The notes under the pieces: generated by a model
Database searches by the model: none
What the model was told of the DNA's origin: nothing
The model's input: only the letters and a program-made list of their open reading frames with translations
NCBI GenBank assembly: GCA_964483805.1
Contig: CAZADH010000313.1
Location: 1-6,846 of the forward strand
Direction: 5' to 3'
Length of the DNA stretch: 6,846 nt
DNA from: CAZADH01 sp964483805
GTDB taxonomy: Bacteria > Muiribacteriota > Ozemobacteria > Ozemobacterales > Ozemobacteraceae
Shown: positions 1 to 5,305 of the stretch, one piece after another
Layout: each line of letters begins with the position of its first letter
Numbering within the stretch: position 1 is the stretch's first letter
Program-made: the position numbers and the translations under genes

Positions 1-993
1 CGGGGGCGGTGCGGGCGGCGGGGCCGCCGCCGCCTCCGGTGCGAGCAGGCGGGTGACCGGTGGGGGCGGTGGGATCAGCCTGTGCGTGAACACCGTGAAC
101 TTGCCGGCTTCGGCCGCAGCGCGCAGGGCGACGACGGTGCCATCGATCAGCATGATCTCGGCGCGCGGCAAAGCCAGGCCGACGGTGGCCGGCAACGTTG
201 CCGATGCGACCACGTTGCCCTGGTCGAGCAGTTCGACGACGCAATCGCTTTCGCCGCCAGGCAATGCGGTGCTGGTCAGCAAGACGAAGTTCTTGTTGGC
301 GTCGAACCCGAGCGGGGTGAACCGGGTCAGGGGGCGGCCCGCCCGCGTCTTGCGGGTGTAGACCTCGTTGCCATCGATGATCAGGCCCCATCCACTGTCT
401 CGGGCCTCGGGAGCGGGAGCCCGCAAGGCCACAGGTCTGCCGGTGGGGGTAAGGATATCGATCAGCCCGGGAGTCCAGGCGCTGGTCTGGCCGGTGCGCT
501 TGTCGACCTCGTAGAGGTTGCCGCGATCGGTCGAAGCAAAGAGCCGGCCGGCCACGACGCGCACCCCGGTCATGCGTTCGCCGGCGGGCAGCGACGAGAT
601 GATCAATACACTGTGCATATCCATGGCCGGGTAGGTCACGCGATAGATCTTGCCGGCCGCAGCGTCACACAACCAGATCGCGCCCGGGCTCACGGCCACG
701 TCGGTGAATGTCGGGCGCGGCCCGGAAATGGCCGGTAATCGGTAGATGGCAATCGCGTTCGACGCGGTGATCTCGGTAATGTCAGCGTCACCGAGCATGA
801 ACACAGACTCATGGAGGGCCGCGAGCGCCCGCACCGGTTGCGACAGGGTGGCGACCGCTTGAAACCCGGACGCCCCCCCAACCGCTGCCGCCTGCAGTAT
901 GCCGAGCCCCACGAACGCAGCCAGGAACGCCCCGTAACGAAAACCTACCATGAATGGTCGCTTGTCGAACAGAACCTTGGTGAGATCAGTCAT
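1..993 (-). CDS. Membrane-anchored or secreted protein with propeller-like repeats and Pro/Ala-rich tail (partial, C-terminus off the left edge)
   Basis: Reading the minus strand from the ATG at 993 gives 331 uninterrupted codons to the window edge. The start has a clear Shine-Dalgarno GGGAGGT (1007-1001) seven bases upstream. Residues 1-15 are charged (MTDLTKVLFDKRPF). A hydrophobic stretch follows at about 16-42 (start VGFRYGAFLAAFVGLGILQ), either an uncleaved anchor or a signal peptide; a second Met at residue 15 would give a shorter classical signal peptide but has no better ribosome site. Residues about 70-300 are exported-type sequence with recurring short strand pairs such as AIWLCDAAAGKIYRVTYP, RLFASTDRGNLYEVDKRTG and GWGLIIDGNEVYTRK. 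These resemble beta-propeller blades, as in NHL, PQQ or SMP-30-like proteins. From about residue 308 the chain turns to a low-complexity linker (PPPPPVTRLLAPEAAAAPPP), suggesting another domain lies outside the window. The family is not recognised. It is transcribed divergently from the pilin gene. The ORF is secure; the fold is inferred. Confidence 0.8.
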   Translation of the reverse strand, partial: MTDLTKVLFDKRPFMVGFRYGAFLAAFVGLGILQAAAVGGASGFQAVATLSQPVRALAALHESVFMLGDADITEITASNAIAIYRLPAISGPRPTFTDVAVSPGAIWLCDAAAGKIYRVTYPAMDMHSVLIISSLPAGERMTGVRVVAGRLFASTDRGNLYEVDKRTGQTSAWTPGLIDILTPTGRPVALRAPAPEARDSGWGLIIDGNEVYTRKTRAGRPLTRFTPLGFDANKNFVLLTSTALPGGESDCVVELLDQGNVVASATLPATVGLALPRAEIMLIDGTVVALRAAAEAGKFTVFTHRLIPPPPPVTRLLAPEAAAAPPPAPPP

Positions 994-1000
994 GTCGTCC

Positions 1001-1029
1001 ACCTCCCAACCGATGGAGGCATTGTATCA
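1001..1029 (-). promoter_or_regulatory. Candidate extended -10 promoter and ribosome site for the left minus-strand gene
   Basis: On the minus strand, TGATACAAT (1029-1021) is an extended -10 (TGn followed by TACAAT, five of six bases matching consensus). There is no convincing -35, as expected for extended -10 promoters. The predicted start is near 1014, which gives a leader of about 21 nt containing the Shine-Dalgarno GGGAGGT at 1007-1001. The placement fits the gene starting at 993. This is inferred from sequence pattern only. Confidence 0.45.
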
Positions 1030-1081
1030 CAAGGTGCGCCGTCGGTGTGGCAATCCAACTGCACCTCGCATGCACGGGTCG

Positions 1082-1111
1082 GGAAATTATCCCCGACCTT
1101 TGGGGATTTCC
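1082..1111. promoter_or_regulatory. Inverted repeat, candidate upstream activator site for the sigma-54 pilin promoter
   Basis: GGAAAT (1082-1087) plus CCCC (1091-1094) is mirrored by GGGG (1102-1105) plus ATTTCC (1106-1111). This gives ten complementary pairs with a three-base TAT asymmetry in the left arm and a seven-base centre. The dyad centre is about 95 bp upstream of the transcription start predicted from the sigma-54 element, the usual distance for enhancer-binding-protein sites. It lies upstream of both divergent promoters, so it should act as DNA and not as an RNA hairpin. The binding protein is unknown. Confidence 0.4.
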
Positions 1112-1166
1112 AGCGAGCCACGGCCCGAATCCGCCTGGGACCGAGTGTTCCGCGCACTGCGAATTC

Positions 1167-1182
1167 TGGCATGACCCTTGCA
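1167..1182 (+). promoter_or_regulatory. Sigma-54 (RpoN) -24/-12 promoter of the Flp pilin gene
   Basis: TGGCATGACCCTTGCA matches the RpoN consensus TGGCACG-N4-TTGCW. The invariant GG is at 1168-1169 and the invariant GC at 1180-1181, with the required ten bases between them. Only the sixth base of the -24 element departs from the commonest form. Transcription should start near 1193, giving an untranslated leader of about 150 nt before the pilin ATG. RpoN control of type IV pilin genes is well known in Pseudomonas and Myxococcus, so the site fits its neighbour. The match is direct; activity is inferred. Confidence 0.72.
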
Positions 1183-1220
1183 ATAACCTGGGTTGTGCGA
1201 TACGATTGGACGGGTGCGTG

Positions 1221-1267
1221 GGTGCGCACCGCCAAGGGCAAATCGGTTACATCCATACATCGTATGG
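1221..1267 (+). other. Palindrome and hairpin in the pilin 5' leader
   Basis: The predicted sigma-54 transcript would contain the perfect palindrome GGTGCGCACC (1221-1230), which can also pair as GGTGCG (1213-1218) with CGCACC (1225-1230). Further on is the hairpin CCATAC-ATC-GTATGG (1253-1267). They could be leader RNA structures controlling pilin stability or translation, or operators for the second promoter candidate at 1281-1309. No known riboswitch class is recognised here. Confidence 0.35.
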
Positions 1268-1280
1268 TTTCGGTGGCTTG

Positions 1281-1309
1281 TTGTGGCATCAATACGGTGT
1301 CATTACAAT
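1281..1309 (+). promoter_or_regulatory. Weak sigma-70-like promoter candidate close to the pilin gene
   Basis: TTGTGG (1281-1286) and TACAAT (1304-1309) are separated by exactly 17 bases. Initiation near 1316 would leave a leader of about 29 nt. The -10 is good (five of six) and the -35 moderate. It could give basal pilin expression independent of RpoN, but such pairs also arise by chance. Confidence 0.3.
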
Positions 1310-1344
1310 GTGGCTGGTCCGCCAGTGACCAAAAGGAGAGAGTC

Positions 1345-1527
1345 ATGAATATCCTGCAACGTTTCTTTCACGAAGAAGAAGGCCAAGGTCTGGTTGAGTA
1401 CGCGCTGATCATCGGTCTCATCGCCGTGGTCGCGATTGCCGCGCTGTCGGCTTCGGGCACCAGCGTGTCGAAGATCTTCGGCAGCATCAGCAGCAAGCTT
1501 TCCACCACCGCCGACAGCATCAGCTAA
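1345..1527 (+). CDS. Flp/Fap-type (type IVb) prepilin
   Basis: This 60-residue protein is the structural subunit of a Flp (tight-adherence) pilus, assembled at the inner membrane by a Tad-type secretion machine after leader cleavage. The leader is short and charged (MNILQRFFHEEEG). The class IVb processing pattern G-XXXX-EY is present as G13|QGLV-E18-Y19, so a prepilin peptidase should cut after Gly13 and leave a 47-residue mature pilin. Glu18 is the conserved Glu5 of the mature subunit. Residues about 16-36 form the hydrophobic assembly helix (LVEYALIIGLIAVVAIAAL), and the short Ser/Thr/Lys-rich tail is typical of Flp subunits. Length matches the family. The ribosome site AGGAG (1334-1338) is six bases from the ATG. 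It has its own sigma-54 promoter and terminator, so it looks monocistronic. No tad/cpa assembly genes are in the window, so these must be elsewhere in the genome. Confidence 0.95.
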   Translation: MNILQRFFHEEEGQGLVEYALIIGLIAVVAIAALSASGTSVSKIFGSISSKLSTTADSIS

Positions 1528-1618
1528 TCGTCTCGGGGGTGCGGTCCGGTTTTGCCGTCTGGCAATGGCCGCAGTGAAACTGGTTCCGGAGGGCTTTGGG
1601 CGCAAGGGCGCCAGCAAG

Positions 1619-1647
1619 CGGGGGCGACGCGGTGTCGCCCCCGTTTT
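1619..1647 (+). terminator. Rho-independent terminator of the pilin transcript
   Basis: CGGGGGCGAC (1619-1628) pairs perfectly with GTCGCCCCCG (1634-1643) around the five-base loop GCGGT, followed directly by TTTT (1644-1647). The ten-bp G+C-rich stem plus U-tract is a strong intrinsic terminator in the plus direction, about 90 bases after the pilin stop. The reverse orientation has no U-tract. The 1528-1618 spacer holds only a small TTGCC-GTCT-GGCAA hairpin (1552-1565). Confidence 0.85.
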
Positions 1648-1750
1648 CATGACAGCACTTCGACAACGCCGGGCGGCGCGCGGTGGGTCTCAGACCCCGG
1701 GGGTGTGGGACCAACGGGCGGCTCCGGCCGCGGTGCCGGCCCGGGTGCTG

Positions 1751-1779
1751 ATGACCGCGTGAGGACCGTGTGTTACGAT
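1751..1779 (+). promoter_or_regulatory. Weak promoter candidate upstream of the YdjM-like gene
   Basis: ATGACC (1751-1756) and TACGAT (1774-1779) are 17 bases apart, and a TG one base before the -10 (1771-1772) makes it an extended -10. The predicted start near 1786 lies downstream of the ATG at 1778. If this promoter is real, translation must begin at a later codon such as the ATG at 1850. Each hexamer matches four of six consensus bases, so support is modest. Confidence 0.25.
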
Positions 1780-2461
1780 GGGAGCGGGTACGGCGGCACG
1801 GCCGCCGTTGCCAATCTCACTGGCCAGGGGTCTCGCGACACACCGACTCATGCTGATCGGAACCCACATCTGCACGCCGTTGCTTGCTGCCGGTATCTGG
1901 GACTGGTGGCAGGTGGCGCGCGATCGGCCCGCCCACTTCACGCGCGCCGACCTGGTGTTCATCGGCCTGGGCGGGATTCTGCCCGACGTGCTGAGCCTTC
2001 ATGTCAGCCTCGCGGCGCGGCATGCAAGCCCGGTGCACTCGTTGTGGTTTCCTGTCGGTATTGCCGGTATATTGCTCGTGGCCATGGTCGCACCGGCGTG
2101 GCGGGCGCGGTGGCGGACCGCATGCTTGTTTCTTTTCGGGGTCGCAGCCCATCTGTTCGAAGACCTCATCTCGGGCGGTATTCCGCTCTGGGGTCCCGGG
2201 CACGGCATCGTCGGCGCCTATTACGTAGCGCCCGTGTGGTGGGTTCCTCTCGACGCCGCGATGCTCCTGATCGCATGGTTCGTGTTCTTCCGTATTCGTT
2301 GGTTGTTGGGCAAAGGTACGTTGACCTGCCCGACCTGCGCATGGGAGGAAGCGATTCTCGCGCGCTGGCGTGCGCAACACACCCGGGCGAGCGCGGATGA
2401 TGCCCCGCCGCAACCGGCAGCGGAAAGCGAAGCGGGGCGTGACGGGCGCGGTCTGGGCTGA
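1778..2461 (+). CDS. YdjM/DUF457-family inner-membrane protein (putative metal-dependent hydrolase)
   Basis: This 227-residue protein resembles the YdjM/DUF457 membrane family, annotated as putative metal-dependent hydrolases. The family signatures appear in order. An early His (GTH, His30) starts the first membrane segment. An LPD motif (Asp70) follows. A His-x4-His-Ser element (RHASPVHS, His82 and His87) replaces the usual HRGFTHS. The HLFEDLISGGIPLWGP block (His125, Asp129) matches the usual HxxxDxxTxxGxPLLxP. Hydrophobic segments lie near 57-77, 88-108, 114-124 and 152-172. A Cys pair (TCPTC, 183-187) and an Ala/Asp-rich polar tail end the chain. The start is uncertain. ATG 1778 has only a distant GAGGA, whereas ATG 1850 (Met25) begins a few residues before the first His, as family members usually do, but lacks a ribosome site. 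Its stop abuts that of the convergent TerB-like gene. Substrate unknown; the family assignment is by motif. Confidence 0.82.
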   Translation: MGAGTAARPPLPISLARGLATHRLMLIGTHICTPLLAAGIWDWWQVARDRPAHFTRADLVFIGLGGILPDVLSLHVSLAARHASPVHSLWFPVGIAGILLVAMVAPAWRARWRTACLFLFGVAAHLFEDLISGGIPLWGPGHGIVGAYYVAPVWWVPLDAAMLLIAWFVFFRIRWLLGKGTLTCPTCAWEEAILARWRAQHTRASADDAPPQPAAESEAGRDGRGLG

Positions 2462-3583
2462 TCAGCCGCCGCCAAAGGCCTGCGCGAAAATCCCCTCGAT
2501 GAGGGCGCGGTCGCGCAGAGCCTCGTTCTCGATGCCCATGATCCGGGCGATCTCGAGATGACGTTGCCACAACGGTGGATCGGGGGTTTCGATGCCCGCC
2601 GAGGCGGCCTTGGCGATGATCGCCACGACGCCCAGCACCGTCTCGACATGCACGCAACTGAACAGGACGTCTCCCTTGGTTTCGAGATCGGCCACGGTTC
2701 GGGCGAGAGCCTCATGACAGGTCGCGTGTGCATCGCGACGAACGAGCAGCGAGCCGGTCAAGGTGCGCACGAACTCACGCAGACTCTTGTCGTGCGGAGC
2801 GGCCGAGAGGACAATGCCGCCGGCGACGATGAGCAGGCGCTCGAGTTCATCGATGTGATGAACCGCAGCTTTGCGAATCTGCTCGAGCGCCGGACCCGTC
2901 ACGCCGAGACGTGCGGCCAGTTGCCCGAACAGTTCTTCTTCAGGAGGAGCAATACCATCGCAATACGCCATACTGTAGACGCCGATGAGGATCTCGCGGC
3001 GCTGCTTGTCTTCGAGCCAGTCGGGAATCTCGAACTCGGCCGACTCGCTCGCCTGCAGTGCCAGCAGGTCGCGGCGCTCGGCCTCGGTAACCGGCAATCC
3101 GGCAATCAGGTCGGCCAGAAAGCGCTCTTCCTCGGGGGAGATCACGCGGTCGGCCTGCATCATGGCGCGCAACGCCGTCAAATAGGTCTTCAGGTAGAGA
3201 AAGTTGCGGTGGGCGTCGCTGAACCGCTGAAACCCGGTGGCGACAGCGAGCGCGCCGATGATGCCGACGGTGATGCCGACGGCCGGCAGCCACAACTGCC
3301 CGGTAAATGCGCCCAGCAGATAGGCAAGCACGCCCCCGGTCATGATGCGCCCGGAAACGACGACAGGGGTCGGCCCCAGGTCGGCGGTGCGCGTGCGTGC
3401 GAGACTCTGGGCCACGGCCTTCTGGTTTTTCGCGAGCACCTGCAACGCCCTGCTGCGGTCGGGCTCGGCAAGAACGAAGCGAATGAGCCCCTGGGCAATG
3501 GTCATGACCCGTTGGGAAAACTCCCCGGGGCCGACCGGAATGACACATCCGGAACCGTTTGGCGGCAATGGGTTCGTGCTCAT
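2462..3583 (-). CDS. TerB-like domain membrane protein
   Basis: This 373-residue protein has a soluble N-terminus (1-70), a hydrophobic hairpin at about 76-116 that probably makes two membrane helices, and a TerB/DjlA-N-like helical domain at about 130-245. The domain is marked by two matching acidic turns, ADRVISPEEERFLADLI (144-160) and CDGIAPPEEELFGQLA (208-223). Such paired D-x-I-x-P-x-E-E turns are typical of TerB and are thought to bind metal. Residues 310-373 contain a weaker third turn (SAGIETPDPPLWQRHLEIA). TerB proteins occur in tellurite-resistance and membrane stress complexes, but no other ter genes are here, so no tellurite role is claimed. The start is uncertain: ATG 3583 has no Shine-Dalgarno, and an in-frame ATG at 3505 is the next option. 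It lies 91 bp downstream of the aminotransferase gene on the same strand, may be cotranscribed with it, and converges without a gap on the YdjM-like gene. Confidence 0.83.
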   Translation of the reverse strand: MSTNPLPPNGSGCVIPVGPGEFSQRVMTIAQGLIRFVLAEPDRSRALQVLAKNQKAVAQSLARTRTADLGPTPVVVSGRIMTGGVLAYLLGAFTGQLWLPAVGITVGIIGALAVATGFQRFSDAHRNFLYLKTYLTALRAMMQADRVISPEEERFLADLIAGLPVTEAERRDLLALQASESAEFEIPDWLEDKQRREILIGVYSMAYCDGIAPPEEELFGQLAARLGVTGPALEQIRKAAVHHIDELERLLIVAGGIVLSAAPHDKSLREFVRTLTGSLLVRRDAHATCHEALARTVADLETKGDVLFSCVHVETVLGVVAIIAKAASAGIETPDPPLWQRHLEIARIMGIENEALRDRALIEGIFAQAFGGG

Positions 3584-3621
3584 GCGCGGGTGGGGCAGAT
3601 TTTCACAAGTATTGCGAGAGA

Positions 3622-3667
3622 CCGCGGCGCGCCCGGTGCCCGGCTGGACGCAGCGGGCGTGCCGCGG
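3622..3667. repeat. Large inverted repeat between the aminotransferase and TerB-like genes
   Basis: CCGCGGCGCGCCCG (3622-3635) and CGGGCGTGCCGCGG (3654-3667) are complementary at 13 of 14 positions around an 18-base loop. On the minus strand the structure starts seven bases after the aminotransferase stop. No U-tract follows (the next bases are TCTCTCGC), so it is not a standard intrinsic terminator. It could be a 3' stabilising or processing hairpin, a partial or Rho-assisted terminator, or a protein site. Confidence 0.5.
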
Positions 3668-3674
3668 AGCTTCG

Positions 3675-5162
3675 TCACTTCTTCTTCATCTCGGTGAGGC
3701 CGCGGCGCACCACTGAAACAATGAGCTCGACCTCGGCCGAGGTGATGTCAAAGGTCGGCGTGAAGCGCAGGCCGCACTCGCCACCGTGGATCATCTCGAT
3801 GCCGTTCATGCGCAGCCACTCTTCGAACCCGCCGGCGCCATTTACCGTGTATTGCTTCGGGTTGAGCATCGCGCTGGTCATCAGGCCGGTGCCGACGACC
3901 TCATCGATCGCGCCCGGGAACTCCTTGCTCAGTGCCTCGAAGCGGGTGACGAACTCCTGGCCGCGCTCGCGGATGTTGCGGCGCAACGCGTCGGTGACCC
4001 CGTCGAGCACCGCGCACGCCACTTCCATGGCCCGCGGATTGGTGGTCATGGTGTTGCCGTACAACCCGGTCACGTATTCGGCGGCCACTTCGTCACGCAG
4101 CGCCGCGACCGAGAGCGGATACTGGCCGGCGTTGAGTGCCTTCGAGTAGGTTTCCATGTCGGGCGGGTCACAATCTTCAAAGCCCGGATAGTCGACGATG
4201 CTCAGACAACCCTGCGCTCGCAGCGCCGCCTGGATCGAATCGACGATCAACAGTGACCCCATTTTCTTGGTGAGCTTGCGTGCCTCGTCGTAATACGCGC
4301 GCGTCAGGGCACGGCCGGGCACGCCTTCACCCATGACCGGTTCAACAAAGACGCCGTCGAAAAACACGCCATCGCGCTCGGCCTGCTCGAAGGCAAAACG
4401 CAACGCATTGATGTCGTTGACCGGCACGAACGAGATCTGGTCGCGGGTGCGGAATGAGGCCAGATGCTTGGTGTAGGCGCCGCGACAGGAATGCGACAGC
4501 CGGGCCGGACCTTCGGTGCGGCCGTGAAAACCCTCGATGATGGCCAGCGTGGCCACGCGTCGACCGGCGTGGGGGGCTCCCGGATCGGTCATTTTCTTGG
4601 CGTGGATGTCGGCGACGCGAACCGTGAAGGTCACCGACTCGGAACCGCTGTTGAGGCAGACGAATTTACCGAACGGGCACGCCTTGCGGGTGTGGCCGAT
4701 CTCTTTGAGGAGGCGGTCGGTAAGGTGTTTCTGTTGAAACGCAGGCGTCATGACGTTTGCCATGGCGTAGGGCTCGCTCATCGCCGCGAGCACGGTTTCG
4801 GGGGCATGGCCGAGCCCGAGCATGCCGTAGCCGCCCGAGTCGTGCAAAACGGCACCGTGCGTGGTCACGATCCAGGGGCCAACCGCGGCCATCGGCACAT
4901 ACGGGTTGATGCCGCCGGCCGGATAGAAATTCAGCAACCGCTCCTGCAGCATCTTGCACAGGGCCGACTCTTCCATTTTGAACCACTCTTCGTGCGCCTT
5001 GCCCCATGCAGTCCGGGTCTTGTCGGCGGCATCGATGGCCTTGGCCAGTGCCGGATGGCAACCGAGAAACTTCTCGATGGTTGCATCGTCGAGGCCGCGC
5101 GTGCGCGCCTTGCCGGCCGAAGAACGGATCTTGTGCAGAAGTTCGAGGTGTTTGCTGCTCAT
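3675..5162 (-). CDS. Class III (fold-type I) PLP-dependent aminotransferase
   Basis: This 495-residue cytoplasmic enzyme should transfer an amino group to or from an amino or oxo compound using pyridoxal phosphate. All core features of the class III (ornithine/GABA/diamine) aminotransferases are visible. The phosphate-binding loop is NSGSESV (171-177). The ring-stacking motif is GFHGRT (211-216). EPVMGEG (274-280) follows. Asp308 contacts the pyridine nitrogen in LLIVDSIQAALRAQG, with Gln311. The Schiff-base lysine is Lys341 in YSKALNAGQYPLS. GNTMTTNP (369-376) supplies the phosphate Thr, and LRFTPTFDIT (465-474) carries the substrate-carboxylate Arg466. The usual Asp-Glu-Val-Gln is Asp-Ser-Ile-Gln here. 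About 90 residues precede the common core, so the protein is longer than the usual 400-450. The start is firm: AGGAGG lies six bases before ATG 5162. It is the first gene of a possible two-gene minus-strand unit with the TerB-like gene. Substrate cannot be read from sequence. Confidence 0.93.
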   Translation of the reverse strand: MSSKHLELLHKIRSSAGKARTRGLDDATIEKFLGCHPALAKAIDAADKTRTAWGKAHEEWFKMEESALCKMLQERLLNFYPAGGINPYVPMAAVGPWIVTTHGAVLHDSGGYGMLGLGHAPETVLAAMSEPYAMANVMTPAFQQKHLTDRLLKEIGHTRKACPFGKFVCLNSGSESVTFTVRVADIHAKKMTDPGAPHAGRRVATLAIIEGFHGRTEGPARLSHSCRGAYTKHLASFRTRDQISFVPVNDINALRFAFEQAERDGVFFDGVFVEPVMGEGVPGRALTRAYYDEARKLTKKMGSLLIVDSIQAALRAQGCLSIVDYPGFEDCDPPDMETYSKALNAGQYPLSVAALRDEVAAEYVTGLYGNTMTTNPRAMEVACAVLDGVTDALRRNIRERGQEFVTRFEALSKEFPGAIDEVVGTGLMTSAMLNPKQYTVNGAGGFEEWLRMNGIEMIHGGECGLRFTPTFDITSAEVELIVSVVRRGLTEMKKK

Positions 5163-5190
5163 CGTGTCCTCCTGGGACTTTCCTTGCTCG

Positions 5191-5235
5191 GACCAACGGA
5201 ATGTCGGTCTACCATCTGCCCGCGATGCTCGCGGG
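5191..5235 (-). other. Two hairpins in the aminotransferase 5' leader
   Basis: CCCGCGA-TGC-TCGCGGG (5219-5235) is a perfect seven-bp stem with a three-base loop. GACCAAC (5191-5197) and GTCGGTC (5203-5209) form a second stem. In the minus-strand RNA its one non-Watson-Crick position becomes a permitted G-U pair, whereas in plus-strand RNA it would be an A-C mismatch. This favours a role in the aminotransferase mRNA leader. No U-tract follows either stem, so these are not terminators, and no riboswitch class is recognised. Confidence 0.4.
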
Positions 5236-5247
5236 CGATCGGAAAGA

Positions 5248-5276
5248 AATCTACGACAAAATGGATCCCCCGCCAA
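5248..5276 (-). promoter_or_regulatory. Candidate sigma-70 promoter of the aminotransferase gene
   Basis: On the minus strand, TTGGCG (5276-5271) and TAGATT (5253-5248) are separated by exactly 17 bases, each matching consensus at four of six positions. The predicted start near 5241 gives a leader of about 79 nt ending in the strong AGGAGG ribosome site. This is the best promoter-like pair found on that strand in the intergenic region. Confidence 0.4.
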
Positions 5277-5305
5277 GCACCTTAAATTGACATGAGGAGG
5301 TATTC

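Noticed and set aside
82..738. Long plus-strand open frame opposite the left gene
   Set aside because: It is antisense to a 331-codon minus-strand frame with a strong ribosome site, signal or anchor segment and coherent protein character. Its own translation is low-complexity Arg/Gly/Ala-rich.
1048..1063. Second sigma-54-like element TGGCAATCCAACTGCA
   Set aside because: GG and GC spacing is right, but the -12 is CTGC in place of TTGC and the -24 is weaker. It is far from the pilin and the 1167-1182 site is clearly better.
1230..1290. c-di-GMP (GEMM-I) riboswitch suggested by AGGGCAAA in the pilin leader
   Set aside because: The characteristic GACGCAAAGCC segment, tetraloop and receptor are absent, so the short match is not enough.
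2493..2512. CCCTC/GAGGG hairpin followed by GATTTTC on the minus strand as a terminator
   Set aside because: The stem is only five bp and lies inside the TerB-like coding region with a broken U-tract, so termination there is not supported.
2558..3697. 379-codon plus-strand open frame
   Set aside because: It is the antisense shadow of the TerB-like gene. Its translation has no recognisable domain, whereas the minus strand has clear TerB motifs.
4464..5285. Plus-strand open frame opposite the aminotransferase
   Set aside because: The minus strand encodes every class III aminotransferase motif across this stretch. The plus frame is a by-product of G+C-rich codon use.
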